From: an uncultured Granulosicoccaceae bacterium
GTDB lineage: Bacteria > Pseudomonadota > Gammaproteobacteria > Granulosicoccales > Granulosicoccaceae
Length of the DNA: 48,190 nt
Reading direction: 5' to 3'
Assembly (NCBI GenBank): GCA_937951345.1
Contig: CALFCF010000005.1
Coordinates: 1 to 48,190 of the forward strand
Part shown: positions 1-10,435 of the stretch, in pieces
Layout: each line of letters opens with the position of its first letter
How positions within the stretch are numbered: the stretch's first letter is position 1
Made by a program: the position numbers and the translations under genes
Notes under the pieces: generated by a model
What the model saw: only the letters and a program-made list of their open reading frames with translations
Databases searched by the model: none
What the model was told of the DNA's origin: nothing

Positions 1-118
1 GTTGACCTTGTTGACCTTGTTGACCTTGTTGACCTTGTTGACCTTGTTGACCTTGTTGACCTTGTTGACCTTGTTGACCTTGTTGACCTTGTTGACCTTG
101 TTGACCTTGTTGACCTTG
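1..118. repeat. 9-bp tandem repeat coding for (Gln-Gly-Gln)n
   Basis: The plus-strand unit is GTTGACCTT, repeated about 13 times without visible divergence from the first base of the window to about 118. In the minus-strand gene's frame each unit reads CAA GGT CAA, so the array adds Gln-Gly-Gln triplets to the end of a low-complexity tail. It starts at the window edge, so the full copy number is not visible. Nine is a multiple of three, so copy-number change alters length without a frameshift. Confidence 0.97.
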
Positions 119-3100
119 CTCAAGTAGTTCACGCAGCTCACGTATCTGCTCGACAGCATCAGCTACGCGAATCTCATCATCACCACCTGACCAATCAGGC
201 TGAGAGGATTCGAGTGCATCGACAGCCTCTTCCAAAAGATCACGAAAATCTCTAATCGAATTTGTCACTAACGACTCCGCAATAGCCGCTCCCGATAAAT
301 TACCAGTTTCGATGGCATCAGCCCCGACCCCCAGCATTTCCGATGTCTGGTTATCCTCGAGTACGTTCAGAGCCTGATTAAGCAGATCACTTGCAGCAGC
401 AGACTGACTTTCCTCGAGTGATCGCCGGATGTTTTCAACATCACCACGTACAGACTCCAGCTCTCGCTGCATCTGGTTCTTCTCATCAACCAATTGCTGT
501 CGCTCTCGTTGACTCAAACCATTCGAAACCCCACCTTGCAATCGTTGTTGCAACTGTCGCTGCTCGGCACGACGAACTTCCTGCTCGATGTTGCGTTGTT
601 GGTTTGCTAGTTCAGACGACCGACGTAGTGCACTATTGAGCTCAGCAAGTTGTGAATCAAGTTGTTGTTGGGCAAGTTGTTGAAGCGCACTTTCTATTGC
701 TGTTTGCGCTTGCGCCTCAGCATCTGACAGTTCCGACGCACTGTCAGCACCGCTTTCGTCGCTATTGCTCAACGCTTCGTTCAGCGTTTGTTCGGCTTGG
801 CGTAGCTCGTCTGCAGCATTGCGGGCAGTTTCGGCCAGTCGCTCCTGTTGTTCTGCATTTTGTCTTGCATTATCACTATTTGTACTACCCGCACCCGACT
901 GTTGTTGTCCTTGTTGTTCACTTTCTGAACCGCCGCCTTCAGCTTCGTTAGTCGCTTGTTGCTCAACCTCTTCAAGCTGGCGACGCAGTTCCGCCAACTG
1001 GCGCTGCAACTTTTCCTGATGCCAGCGTTCCTCGTTAGGATTCTGGGCACGCTGTTGTTCTCGTCGACGCTGCTCTTCCAATTGCCGCCTGGCAAGCTCC
1101 TTTAACTTTTCGAAAACATTTTCAACATTTTCCTGGGGTTGCTGTTGTCTGACCGATTCCTGCGTCTCGTACTGATTACGCGCCAAATCCATCTCTAACT
1201 CAAACATCTCAGCGAGATCCTGCGAAGCCTGGCTGCCACCACTGCCACTACCTTGATTCTGAGTAATCTGAAAATCAGAAAACACAGCTTCTGCCTGCTG
1301 CAAAAATTTCAATGCCTCCTGCTGTGGCTGTATCGCCATTTCATACTCGAATCGCCGTAAGTGATTAGCGGAAGGCTCCATACGTTTTGCCGCTTCACGC
1401 AGCAATTCAACGAAGCGCGCAATTTCTTCCTGCTGACTCGCCAGCTGGCGGGCCTCTGTTCTATCTGCGAGCGTGATCGCCTGTTGCTGCAACGTCGTCT
1501 GTAAATCCGCAAGCAGTGTTGCATTATCCCGCTGCGCATCTTCATTCACGACATCCTGACGACCAGAGCGCACAAGATTCCAGGTAGCAACCAATATTTC
1601 GCGCTGGCGTCTGGAAATTTCACGGCTATCACCACCGTCACCTTGCTGATTGCCGCCGCCGCCGCCACCGCCGCCGGCCGCCGTCCAGCTGCGATCAAAA
1701 GGACGGATATCGATTAGCAACATATCGGTTTCAACATGGTTGATACGATCTTCCGCTGTTACGTAATACGAAATAAGATCACCGGGAGATAACTGTGAGT
1801 TACCGGAACCTAAAGATTCGGCGAAAAAAACGTGTTCGTTAATTTCCTGAGTTTGATCAAGCGTAAGTTCCTGCCACTCGCCTGCGTTTACCGAGTAGTG
1901 CAACGTGAGCGACTCGATTGCAAAGTCGTCGCGAGACTCAACATGTATGACAGCTTCTTCAACTGGCGTAACACTGACATCACGCCCCGGTTTTCGAATT
2001 CTTAACTCTGGCGGCCTGTCCTCTTCTGCTACGATTCGATAGGTGCGAGTCAGATCAACCTGCCTGTCCAGTAGTCTGTCAACGATTCGATAATCAGCAT
2101 GTCCGGTTATTGGAAATTCTGCCGTGTAACGAAATATCTGATCATTTGATTCAGCACTACTATCCGCAGACGCCGACAAGGACAGCACCAAAGGAACAGC
2201 AGTTTCGGCAACTACCAAACTACCATCGGCTAATGCTTTATCGGTCTCTATTTGCATCTTTATTAGACTGTCCGACGGCGCTATAACATCGGTCAGCCCA
2301 CGATAGGTTTGTACCTGTCGTTGCGCCCACGCAGGTGGTACTACCTGCAACTCGACGCTGGTTACTCGTGAAGGGACAACGGTTTCAACAACAAAGACCG
2401 GACTCTGCGTGTGACCTGACGTCAGACGATATTCCAGATCGCGAGAAATACGGTAGAAAGTATATTCATATGCGCCGCTAGCATTTCTGGTCAAGCTCGT
2501 GTTCTGCCAGTCACTGTCATCAACCGGACTTTTGTCCCTTACAAGAAGATTCAATTGCTCCGGCGCAAACCCCTCAGTGACCGCAGAAAACTGAAAATTC
2601 TCGCCGTCCAGTACCTTAACGTTGCCGGGCGAGACCGTGATTACGCGCGGCTGAACAAGACCCGGCGTGCGCCATCCCATCAAAACATGCTTGATACCAT
2701 TGATTTGCGATTGCGGTGCGAATTTACCGTACCAGTGAACGCCGGCAACGATCAGTGTCAACAGCATCAGTGGCAATAACCACGAGCGCGTTGGCACCAA
2801 TTTAGGCAGCGGGGTTTTGTCGGCGACATTTAACGCATCGGCGACTAACAGGTTGGAAAAACGGTGCTGACCGGCGGCAGAAGAAGTATTTGCTGAATAG
2901 CTCGTTACCAGCCGTCGTTCTGTGACGGGCTCTTGGCGATTGCTGTAACCGTCACGAATCTCGACATAAGTTTCAATGCGGCCGTAAAACCCGGCTTTGG
3001 CGTCTTCCAGCAATCCAACACCACGATCTTTACGCAGGCGAACCAGCGGCACGATCAATAATGCAATTAGAATAGCCACAGGTGCTATTACAAGAAAACC

Positions 3101-3346
3101 ACGCCCTGCAATAACAACCTTGTCGAGATACCCGATTTGCTCACTGGTTAAAACGGTTATTGCTATGACGAGCAGCATAGCGGCGACGACTGCAACCAAA
3201 GCCCAAAGTACATACACCCAGCTTCGTCGCCTGATCGCACGACGAATGTAATCGTCCAGTCGATTCGGTACGTGCAAGTGAGAGCGGCTCTTTGGCCGCA
3301 CGGACGACCGGGTTCGGCTGACAGTGCTTGGCGGGTTTCTACGCAT
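1..3346 (-). CDS. Large membrane-anchored, Gln/Gly-rich coiled-coil protein (DUF4175-like), 3' end beyond the window
   Basis: The frame is open from an ATG at 3346 to the left edge, giving 1115 visible residues with no stop in the stretches I translated. The first 40 residues are Arg-rich. Membrane segments lie at about 42-66, 82-103 and 188-204, and a beta-rich extracytoplasmic region follows. Near position 1700 comes a conserved-looking segment (VETDMLLIDIRPFDRSW) and a Gly run, then long Gln/Glu/Arg-rich coiled coil, ending at the edge in a (Gln-Gly-Gln)n array. This layout resembles DUF4175-type proteins found with MoxR/Bat clusters. It is the last gene of the run, and its ATG shares one base with the TGA of the small ORF before it (TGATG), so translation is probably coupled. 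The function is unknown; a scaffold or envelope partner of the MoxR system is an inference. The C-terminus is not visible. Confidence 0.8.
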   Translation of the reverse strand, partial: MRRNPPSTVSRTRSSVRPKSRSHLHVPNRLDDYIRRAIRRRSWVYVLWALVAVVAAMLLVIAITVLTSEQIGYLDKVVIAGRGFLVIAPVAILIALLIVPLVRLRKDRGVGLLEDAKAGFYGRIETYVEIRDGYSNRQEPVTERRLVTSYSANTSSAAGQHRFSNLLVADALNVADKTPLPKLVPTRSWLLPLMLLTLIVAGVHWYGKFAPQSQINGIKHVLMGWRTPGLVQPRVITVSPGNVKVLDGENFQFSAVTEGFAPEQLNLLVRDKSPVDDSDWQNTSLTRNASGAYEYTFYRISRDLEYRLTSGHTQSPVFVVETVVPSRVTSVELQVVPPAWAQRQVQTYRGLTDVIAPSDSLIKMQIETDKALADGSLVVAETAVPLVLSLSASADSSAESNDQIFRYTAEFPITGHADYRIVDRLLDRQVDLTRTYRIVAEEDRPPELRIRKPGRDVSVTPVEEAVIHVESRDDFAIESLTLHYSVNAGEWQELTLDQTQEINEHVFFAESLGSGNSQLSPGDLISYYVTAEDRINHVETDMLLIDIRPFDRSWTAAGGGGGGGGNQQGDGGDSREISRRQREILVATWNLVRSGRQDVVNEDAQRDNATLLADLQTTLQQQAITLADRTEARQLASQQEEIARFVELLREAAKRMEPSANHLRRFEYEMAIQPQQEALKFLQQAEAVFSDFQITQNQGSGSGGSQASQDLAEMFELEMDLARNQYETQESVRQQQPQENVENVFEKLKELARRQLEEQRRREQQRAQNPNEERWHQEKLQRQLAELRRQLEEVEQQATNEAEGGGSESEQQGQQQSGAGSTNSDNARQNAEQQERLAETARNAADELRQAEQTLNEALSNSDESGADSASELSDAEAQAQTAIESALQQLAQQQLDSQLAELNSALRRSSELANQQRNIEQEVRRAEQRQLQQRLQGGVSNGLSQRERQQLVDEKNQMQRELESVRGDVENIRRSLEESQSAAASDLLNQALNVLEDNQTSEMLGVGADAIETGNLSGAAIAESLVTNSIRDFRDLLEEAVDALESSQPDWSGGDDEIRVADAVEQIRELRELLEQGQQGQQGQQGQQGQQGQQGQQGQQGQQGQQGQQGQQGQ

Positions 3347-3450
3347 CAGCTCTGTTCGAGATCTCGGTGGTCGTTATTATCACGCTTACTTGCAAACTGT
3401 GTAATTTCACTAAATATCCGGACAAACGGATGAAAACGGTAACCCAACAT
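3346..3450 (-). CDS. Small ORF (34 aa) between batA-like and DUF4175-like genes, coupled to the latter
   Basis: An ATG at 3450 follows GGGGAG with a 5-nt gap, one of the best ribosome binding sites in this gene run. A second ATG directly before it is only 2 nt from that motif. The 34-residue product starts MLGYRFHPFVRIF, is basic and aromatic, and has no clear membrane segment or known motif. Its stop codon overlaps the ATG of the next gene (TGATG). It may be a real small protein or a leader peptide whose translation opens the start of the large downstream gene. The function is unknown. Confidence 0.45.
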   Translation of the reverse strand: MLGYRFHPFVRIFSEITQFASKRDNNDHRDLEQS

Positions 3451-3475
3451 CATTACTCCCCAAACACTCTGGTGT

Positions 3476-5863
3476 TTATGCACTGCCCGTTCTGAATCCC
3501 GTAAATGCGCGGTTCGCCAGTAACGATTCAATCAACAATAGAACGACCAGCAACGGTAACAACCACTGCCACAGCGCAATAGAGCGCACCGTATCGTTGG
3601 TCCCGGTTTTTGAAACGCTATCCGCTTGGACAACATTATCGCCGGATTGTGCGGTTTCACTGTCACCGGCTGCTTCTGTACTATCTGTCGTATATTGCTG
3701 TTGCCATGCAATAACATTTTGCGTTGACAGCATCTCAATATCAGATTCAGCAGGATCAATACCGACCTGAATCAAATGGCTGCCCTTCGGCTCCAATATT
3801 GTGTACGTCCCGGTTGAATCGAACAAATGCGTGCGTGCTGAGCCAACTGATGCCAGTTCGTAAACAGGTTTCAGCTCCGGCGATAGCAACTGTGTATTAC
3901 TATTTAACACTAATGTATCACCGGTATACAGTCGCTTCGGGTACCGACCACTTTGCAACATATGCGAGGACAACGATTGCATAAATGGCAGAAAAACCGG
4001 ATGAACAGGAAGGTTGGAACTAATCCCGTCAAGCGGTGCCATCAAAACCAGTAGTGGTACAACATCGACCTTCCCATTCAACGAATTACGCTGCTTAACA
4101 CTGGCGCCTGCTCCGACGGTCGGTTGCAATATCACCGGCATGCCTGATTCAGTGGCAACCAATACGTCAGCCACCTGACTAAAAACGTTTTCTTCACTGC
4201 TGTTATCGTTACCGGGGTCTGTCCCGGATGACTCACCGGAAAGCAGTGTTGAAACTGCATCTGCAATGCCTTTCAAGTCCTCGCTGCGCCACAAAGGCCG
4301 GTTAATTGTAACGCTCGTCCAAATCGAGCGTTGCAATGCCAATGGATGAACCGGATCCACCGTAACAACCCGATCCACCCCGGTAAAGGCGGTGAGCGAA
4401 TTTTCCTCGGTTACTGCATCATTCACTGCGTTTGTATTTATACCGCCCAGATAAACGGGGGGCTCTGATCCTCCTGCAAGCACCTGCACTACAGGACCTC
4501 CGCGCCTGAAAAAGTCAACAGCAGGCGAAGGTAAAGATACTTCGCCACTGCGCTGTAATACAAACAACAGAGCAACATCCTCTTCTATTGCATTGGTACG
4601 CGAATCAAGCTCGACTACCTGATGATTGTGCATCTGACGAAATGCAGATTGTAAATACGCAATATCACGTTGTTGATTTTCTGGATCGAGCGGCAAAATA
4701 CCAATTCGCGCGGGTAAGTTCTGCGGCAAACCGAGCTTTACCTGATTATCATCCGCTAACTGATCCGACAGTACTATCTCACCTCGCACCTCGACGATCA
4801 GATCGATCACCGGCCCGTCATCAGCAATATCCAATTGTCGTGCTCGCACAATCTCGTCCATACCGGGCAATTGCAATTGAACCTGTGCTTGATTGCCCGG
4901 TTGCAAAACCACACTGTCACGTGCAAGCACAGTCTCATCTTCTGTCAATACAACAAGTTCCACGCGGTGGCCGACTGGTGTATTGTCCAATCGCTCTGCA
5001 GAACCGAGCGCTTGTTGGCCCGACTGGTCATCACCATTGCTATGGTCTGCGACGCCGAGAAGCACCTGGGCATCGACACGAGCGTTCGTCTCATCCAGCC
5101 AAATTACTCGTGCTTCAATGGCAATATTGTGATCTGCACGCTCACCGACTGAGTGCAAGGTGACACTTTCCAGACTCTCCCGATAAAGTTTATTCGTGCC
5201 ACCACCAGCGGCGCTGCGCTGCATATCTGAAAAAATATGAATATGCACAGGCGTCTCGACATCCTTTGCAAAACGCTCCGCCCGATCCATCACGTCACTA
5301 AATTTTAATGAGTAATTCGTTGGAGCAGAGCCGCGCAAACGATCCAGTTCTGCCTTAGCATTTACATGTCGGTCTCGATTTGAGCCAGCATCAGTTGAAG
5401 GATTCCCGTTAACCTGGGTATTCAGCGAGTTACCGATGGCGCCGGCCACATTGAAGGCTGATGCACGCGTTACGAATATTCTGGAACTACCATCACTGAC
5501 AGAAACGATTGCCGAGTCAGCAGCTGTTAGCGCTTGTTGCCAGCGCTCACCATGTCGCATGGAAAAAGAATCATCGATAATGTACAGATGCACTTCAGCT
5601 CGCTCATCGAGTAACTCATCTGCAAGCTTCAGCAATGGCTCCGCAAACAATAACGACAATACCGCCAGCGCTAGAATTCGGGCTGCCAACAGCCACCGAT
5701 ATCGTATACGGCGATGACGTGTCGTCGTCTGGCGGGTTTCTTCGAGCAATAGTGATGAGGGAAACGGCTTTACAACAGCACGCTGCTCATGCAAGCGATG
5801 GACGAATACCGGTATGGCTATCCCTAGCAACCCAAGCAAAAAAAGGGGTGCGAGTAATGTCAC
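3476..5863 (-). CDS. BatA-type membrane protein with vWA domain
   Basis: This 795-residue protein has the BatA layout: a membrane segment at the extreme N-terminus (LLAPLFLLGLLGIAIPVFVH), a second at about 57-78, then a von Willebrand A domain. The metal-site motif DxSxS is at residues 97-101 (DDSFS). A long periplasmic region follows and ends with a membrane helix (LWQWLLPLLVVLLLIESLL). The start is GTG at 5863, preceded by AGGTGA six bases upstream. In known Bat clusters such proteins are membrane partners of MoxR ATPases and DUF58 proteins, and the neighbours here fit. At nearly 800 residues it is much longer than classical BatA (about 300-350), so it probably carries extra periplasmic domains. 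The substrate is unknown. Confidence 0.85.
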   Translation of the reverse strand: MTLLAPLFLLGLLGIAIPVFVHRLHEQRAVVKPFPSSLLLEETRQTTTRHRRIRYRWLLAARILALAVLSLLFAEPLLKLADELLDERAEVHLYIIDDSFSMRHGERWQQALTAADSAIVSVSDGSSRIFVTRASAFNVAGAIGNSLNTQVNGNPSTDAGSNRDRHVNAKAELDRLRGSAPTNYSLKFSDVMDRAERFAKDVETPVHIHIFSDMQRSAAGGGTNKLYRESLESVTLHSVGERADHNIAIEARVIWLDETNARVDAQVLLGVADHSNGDDQSGQQALGSAERLDNTPVGHRVELVVLTEDETVLARDSVVLQPGNQAQVQLQLPGMDEIVRARQLDIADDGPVIDLIVEVRGEIVLSDQLADDNQVKLGLPQNLPARIGILPLDPENQQRDIAYLQSAFRQMHNHQVVELDSRTNAIEEDVALLFVLQRSGEVSLPSPAVDFFRRGGPVVQVLAGGSEPPVYLGGINTNAVNDAVTEENSLTAFTGVDRVVTVDPVHPLALQRSIWTSVTINRPLWRSEDLKGIADAVSTLLSGESSGTDPGNDNSSEENVFSQVADVLVATESGMPVILQPTVGAGASVKQRNSLNGKVDVVPLLVLMAPLDGISSNLPVHPVFLPFMQSLSSHMLQSGRYPKRLYTGDTLVLNSNTQLLSPELKPVYELASVGSARTHLFDSTGTYTILEPKGSHLIQVGIDPAESDIEMLSTQNVIAWQQQYTTDSTEAAGDSETAQSGDNVVQADSVSKTGTNDTVRSIALWQWLLPLLVVLLLIESLLANRAFTGFRTGSA

Positions 5864-5947
5864 GATGACTCACCTGTTTTGCCGAAATTCGTGAGGTTAG
5901 ACCGCATGTACTCTACCTGCTTCTCAAATAGTTTACGGTTCAACGGT

Positions 5948-6901
5948 TTATTGCTTCCGCTGCCTGAACAGAAGATAACGAAGTAGTGCGTCATCTAACG
6001 GCTCGTTGATTTCAATACGACAATAATCAGCGCCATTTCTCAGTGCCAGCGTTTCCAGCTCTTCGCAGTGCGATTGGATGCGTTGGCGATAGGTACTATT
6101 TAACCATTGTGCATCGACATCAATTTTTCGTTCTGTCTCAAGGTCCTGTAAAGACACAACATCACGATACGCAGGGGCAAGCTCATCTGACGTGAGCAAA
6201 TGAAACAAGATAATGTCCTGCTGTCGATGAACCAACGGTTGTAAACTACTCATCAGCTCGGCTGGATCAGTATAAAAATCAGAAACGACTGCAACCAACC
6301 CACGCCTGCCCGCAACGGCATTGAGGGACTCAAGTGCTGTGTCAACATCTGTACCGGCAGCAGCTTGCTGTCTTTCCAATGTCGCATAAATTCGGGACAA
6401 TGTATCCGGTCGCGATGACGGCGGCACCAACTCGCCTACGGCATCATCAAAAACAATCAATCCGACGGCATCATGTTGACGTTTCGCCAATTGAGATAAA
6501 CAAGCGGCCAGGTAACGAGCGTAATCAAACTTGGTAATAGCCTCAGTGTGTTTATCGGAGCGCGTAGTTAGCGTTGAGCCCTCACTGAAATTCATCGATG
6601 CGCTGGCATCGAGTAGTATGGTCATTGAGGTATTGGTTTCACCACGGAATCTCTTGATGTAGGTTTTGTCAGTACGCGCGAACACGTTCCAATCGACGTG
6701 CCTAAGATCATCACCTTCGTTATAAGCGCGATATTCTGCAAATTCCTGGCTGAACCCGAAGTGCGGCGAGCGATGCAATCCAGTTAACAAACCATCCACT
6801 ACCGTGCGCGCCAGCAGCTCAAAATTGCCGAGACGTGCCAGTACACCCGGCTGTATCCAGCGTGTTGCTGACGTCTTGTTCTGATTCGACGTGACAGACA
6901 T
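5948..6901 (-). CDS. DUF58 domain protein
   Basis: This protein of about 317 residues has the canonical DUF58 core: HRSPHFGFSQEFAEYRAY, then GDDLRHVDWNVFARTDK and YIKRFRGETN. A vWA-like fold follows with a DxSxS site (LLDASASM). It has no membrane segment, so it is probably cytoplasmic. DUF58 proteins are almost always encoded next to MoxR ATPases and are thought to be client or adaptor proteins for them; here moxR lies 39 bases upstream. The start is uncertain: I chose ATG at 6901, but TTG at 6925 is in frame and adds eight residues. Neither has a good ribosome binding site. Confidence 0.88.
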   Translation of the reverse strand: MSVTSNQNKTSATRWIQPGVLARLGNFELLARTVVDGLLTGLHRSPHFGFSQEFAEYRAYNEGDDLRHVDWNVFARTDKTYIKRFRGETNTSMTILLDASASMNFSEGSTLTTRSDKHTEAITKFDYARYLAACLSQLAKRQHDAVGLIVFDDAVGELVPPSSRPDTLSRIYATLERQQAAAGTDVDTALESLNAVAGRRGLVAVVSDFYTDPAELMSSLQPLVHRQQDIILFHLLTSDELAPAYRDVVSLQDLETERKIDVDAQWLNSTYRQRIQSHCEELETLALRNGADYCRIEINEPLDDALLRYLLFRQRKQ

Positions 6902-6940
6902 TCGGTCATTCAGCGCTGGTAACAAGGGCCATCACTGACT

Positions 6941-7981
6941 TCAAGCCGGCGCACCGCTTGCAGTTGCACGAGCTACTGACGGTCTCACCAGATCATCAAG
7001 CACGTCGTCAACGGTTACACCATCAGCTTCTGCAAAGTAGTTCGCCAGCACACGGTGGCGCAGTACCGGTTTTGCAAGCGCATCAATGTCTTCACGGGTT
7101 ACGTGATAGCGCCCTTCCATCAATGCCCGGGCTTTTGCTGCTAGCGTAATAAACAACGTGGCGCGTACACTGGCACCGAACTTAATGTACTTACGTACCA
7201 TGTCAGAAGCCTGAATTTCAGTCGGGCGGGTTGCACGCACAAGATCGACGGCATACTGCGCCACTGCATCAGATACGGGAACTTGTCTGACCAATTGCTG
7301 AAACGCACGAATCTCGGTGGCGTTTGTACAGGCCTTTACCGGCTCAGGATCATCGCCACTGGTAAATCTCCGTACAACCTCCTGCTCTTCATCAGCTGAC
7401 AGATAATCAAGAAGGATATTAAATAGAAATCGATCAAGTTGCGCTTCAGGTAACGGATACGTACCTTCCAGTTCAAGCGGGTTTTGTGTCGCTAACACAA
7501 AGAAAGGTTTGTCGATCGTGTGGATCGAACCGCGCACCGTAGCCGAGTATTCCTGCATCGCCTCAAGTAGTGCAGCCTGGGTTTTGGGTGGAGTCCTGTT
7601 TATCTCATCAGCCAACAACACGTTGGTAAAGATAGGGCCCGAGACAAATCGCCATTGCTTGCCGCCGTTGCCGTCTTCTTCAATAATGTCCGTACCGGTT
7701 ATATCCGTCGGCATTAAATCGGGCGTAAATTGAATTCTATTGAAATTCAAACCCAGCGCATCTGCCATAGTCCGGACGAGCAATGTTTTCGCTGTACCCG
7801 GCATACCGGTTACCAGACAGTGTCCGCCGACAAACAACGTGATGAGCATGTGATCAACCACATCTTCCTGTCCGACAATTACTCGGCCTACTTCCTGGCG
7901 CATGCTATCGACTACTGTCGAAAAACGCTGTGACAGTTCGGCGGCGTCGTGATCAAGGTCCAGATCAAGCGAATTTGTCAA
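6941..7981 (-). CDS. moxR: MoxR-family AAA+ ATPase
   Basis: This is a 346-residue ATPase. The Walker A motif GMPGTAKT is at residues 59-66. The Walker B region is VLLADEINR, followed by [14 protein letters not shown], and a sensor region follows ([26 protein letters not shown]). The C-terminal helical lid is present. MoxR proteins act as chaperone-like ATPases with vWA partners, and three vWA-type genes flank this one. The open frame extends further upstream, but the likely start is TTG at 7981: it lies six bases after GGAG and two bases after the stop of the preceding gene, and it gives a normal MoxR length. The longer reading would overlap the upstream gene by nearly 180 bases. Confidence 0.93.
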   Translation of the reverse strand: MTNSLDLDLDHDAAELSQRFSTVVDSMRQEVGRVIVGQEDVVDHMLITLFVGGHCLVTGMPGTAKTLLVRTMADALGLNFNRIQFTPDLMPTDITGTDIIEEDGNGGKQWRFVSGPIFTNVLLADEINRTPPKTQAALLEAMQEYSATVRGSIHTIDKPFFVLATQNPLELEGTYPLPEAQLDRFLFNILLDYLSADEEQEVVRRFTSGDDPEPVKACTNATEIRAFQQLVRQVPVSDAVAQYAVDLVRATRPTEIQASDMVRKYIKFGASVRATLFITLAAKARALMEGRYHVTREDIDALAKPVLRHRVLANYFAEADGVTVDDVLDDLVRPSVARATASGAPA

Positions 7982-7982
7982 A

Positions 7983-10397
7983 TTAGTCTCCAGAATTAAG
8001 TGTGCTGAGTTCGAGTAGCAGGTGCTGAGCATCACGATAAAACGGCGATTGCTCGAGCGCCAGCAATACATTCTTGCGCGCCTGAGTAATGTTATTTTGC
8101 TGATGGAACGCACGGGCTTTACCCAACAGCACAACGCTTGCTGCAGTAGGTCTGACACCTAACAATGCATTGAATTCACGTATAGCCTTTGCCGGTTTAC
8201 CTTTGGCGAGGTAATAGTTGCCTAAACGTTCATGTTCGGAAACCGTGTAAGGCATGACCCAGTTAAGTGACTCCAGAACCGCAAACGCATCATCTTCTCG
8301 TCCGTCGGACTCAAGATCTTCTGCCAGTCTTTGCAGTTCCGCAGGTAAGGCACCACCGCGTTGATACCATTGCCAGCGGGCGTCGAGCGCGCCTTTTCTG
8401 TCACCCAGCTGATCAGCAATAGTTGCGAGAGACAACCAGGCAGAACCAACACCAACATGCGCTGGAAAATAGTCCCGTCTTTGTATGGCGACCTGTCTGA
8501 GTGCTTCCAGATTTTCAGCGTTTAGCGGACTACCTCCTTCAGCCAAATTACGTTCCGCCCGACTTAAACTACTTTGTAAGATTTGACCTAACTGCTGCCA
8601 GTGTGTTCGCCCGTCGAGTATATTGGCAAATCGCTCTTGTACATGCGCGTTGAACAAACGGTCAAATTCTGAGGCCTCGATTTTAATGGCAATCTTAAGT
8701 GCATCGGCCGTACTGCTGCCCACCGAGAAGGCCCGCAGCATAGTAACCAACGCTTCATGACCCCAACGCTCGGCAATAAAGTCGCATATTAGCCCTGCCT
8801 GCATATAAGACACGGTGACCTGACCTTCGTAGCTCGGTCGGACAAACCCGGCATCGAGACCATCCACCGGCAGGAACCGGCCCTGTTCAAACATATCAAA
8901 CACCTGCATCGGCAACTCGCGACTGGTGAGCGGGCCTGTGTTCCATTCTTCGTAAACAGAAACACCTTCGCTGAACCAGCGAGGTAGCAGGTGATTGGCC
9001 GCTTCCAATGTAAATACGTGAGCAATCTCATGCCAAAGCGTACTCCCCCAGTGAAAATCGTCAGTGGAGCGGGCTTTAGGACTGTCCATCGCCACGACAT
9101 ACCCAAACGCAACACCAAGAAGACCGACACCGGGCGTACTGACTGTTCGTACCGCAAAATCATCATGATCATGATAAAGCTCAACCACAACTGGCTTTTC
9201 GAGTTTGAAGCGATAACGCTCGGTAAATGTTCTTATGGCATCAGAGACGAGCTCGATAACGTAGGGCTCGAGCGCATCAACACTATCGCGATCGAGTCTG
9301 AGAATCATACGCCCCACCGGCTCCTGCTCCGTGGTATCTGAATCGAGCGGGTAAACGTCAGCGTAGGACACTCTCATATCATCCAGGTCATCAAGCAAAC
9401 GTAGCGTGTTGACCGTTTCAATATTGAACGGATCAGCATCGTATGCCACCTGTAAATGATGGCGCGCGCCGTTGATATCGTTAGTGCGCAATAAATTAAT
9501 ACCTAAATTCGCATGAGCTGTGGCAAGAGTGGGTTCCACTTCGACTGCCAGCCGGAACAAATCAACAGCTTCCCTGTAGCGGTAGGTAATCAAATAAAAA
9601 TGTGCCGGTATTTCATAGATTCCACCGTAAGAGGCATTTTCAGCCAACGCTTTGTCTGTCCACATGCTCGGGTAATTACCATCGAGCAGATCAGCTGACG
9701 CATACAATGCATAAACTTCCAACAATGGTGCGTCCTGCGCCTCAGCGAGCGCAGTAGTTTGTGCAAGTACATCGCGAGCCTCTTCAGTGTCGCCAATTTC
9801 CAACAACATACGCGCTAGCAACAGATTGGCAGGCACTGAATCGGGGTGATCATCAAGAATGCCAAGTACTTCGTCACGTGCACCACCAGCATATTGACTG
9901 GCCAGCGCATACGCCAACCCATGCCGTGCCGGCAGGTAACCCCGGTTCGACAGCAAAACCTCTCTGAATAAAGCAGCGGCCTCGCCGTTTTGATGAGTCT
10001 GCAGATACAACCGTCCCCAGGCGGTTAGTACCATCGGGTGATCACTAAAATTGGAGGCTTCCCGAAAAAGGCTGTTGGCCTGCCGGAAATCGCCGAGCGC
10101 ACTGGCCGCCATGGCCTGTAGAAGTACCGCTGGTATCTCGCTGGATGCCGCGTCACTTGCATCGATCAGTATGCGCTGATAGCACGCATTCGCATTAGAG
10201 CTACCGGCATACAGCAATTGATCACATACACGTAAAACGTCAGGTCGATCGAGACTGTAATCGATCGTCAGCGCTGCGAGTTTGCCAGGTAGCAGACAGC
10301 AACAAACGCACAAACCTGCAAGTACAAGCACCTGATGGGTAGTCGGTAAAAATCGAGCTAAGATTTTTTCAGCAGTTTGTTTGACTGTTTTTCGCAA
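7983..10397 (-). CDS. Secreted TPR protein with peptidase MA-like (gluzincin) metalloprotease core
   Basis: This 804-residue protein starts with a hydrophobic export segment (about 22-42). TPR-like helical repeats fill about residues 90-340 and again the C-terminal 200 residues. Between them is a metalloprotease core: HEIAH at 456-460 with a downstream glutamate at 477 ([13 protein letters not shown]), the HExxH...E arrangement of gluzincins of the peptidase MA type. All metal ligands are present, so activity is plausible. It is probably periplasmic or a membrane-anchored lipid-free protein. The start is TTG at 10397 with a GGA element seven bases upstream; GTG codons inside the signal region are alternatives. 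It sits 38 bases after the caspase-like gene and its stop abuts moxR, so co-expression is likely. The substrate is unknown. Confidence 0.82.
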   Translation of the reverse strand: MRKTVKQTAEKILARFLPTTHQVLVLAGLCVCCCLLPGKLAALTIDYSLDRPDVLRVCDQLLYAGSSNANACYQRILIDASDAASSEIPAVLLQAMAASALGDFRQANSLFREASNFSDHPMVLTAWGRLYLQTHQNGEAAALFREVLLSNRGYLPARHGLAYALASQYAGGARDEVLGILDDHPDSVPANLLLARMLLEIGDTEEARDVLAQTTALAEAQDAPLLEVYALYASADLLDGNYPSMWTDKALAENASYGGIYEIPAHFYLITYRYREAVDLFRLAVEVEPTLATAHANLGINLLRTNDINGARHHLQVAYDADPFNIETVNTLRLLDDLDDMRVSYADVYPLDSDTTEQEPVGRMILRLDRDSVDALEPYVIELVSDAIRTFTERYRFKLEKPVVVELYHDHDDFAVRTVSTPGVGLLGVAFGYVVAMDSPKARSTDDFHWGSTLWHEIAHVFTLEAANHLLPRWFSEGVSVYEEWNTGPLTSRELPMQVFDMFEQGRFLPVDGLDAGFVRPSYEGQVTVSYMQAGLICDFIAERWGHEALVTMLRAFSVGSSTADALKIAIKIEASEFDRLFNAHVQERFANILDGRTHWQQLGQILQSSLSRAERNLAEGGSPLNAENLEALRQVAIQRRDYFPAHVGVGSAWLSLATIADQLGDRKGALDARWQWYQRGGALPAELQRLAEDLESDGREDDAFAVLESLNWVMPYTVSEHERLGNYYLAKGKPAKAIREFNALLGVRPTAASVVLLGKARAFHQQNNITQARKNVLLALEQSPFYRDAQHLLLELSTLNSGD

Positions 10398-10435
10398 TGA
10401 TCAATCCGTCTGGTAATTCCGTCTGCTCAAGTTTG

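Noticed and set aside
1..118. CRISPR-like repeat array
   Set aside because: The 9-bp units are contiguous with no spacers and are in frame inside a coding region.
781..1095. 104-codon minus-strand ORF inside the DUF4175-like gene
   Set aside because: It is in another frame of the long Gln-rich gene; repeats of CAA-like codons create open shadow frames.
4588..5163. 191-codon plus-strand ORF
   Set aside because: It lies antisense to the BatA-type gene, has no ribosome site and its product has a frame-shadow composition.
8159..10397. Two overlapping genes at the moxR start (long 405-residue reading)
   Set aside because: The N-terminal 59 residues of the long reading are a shadow of the upstream gene; a TTG with GGAG right after the upstream stop explains the start.
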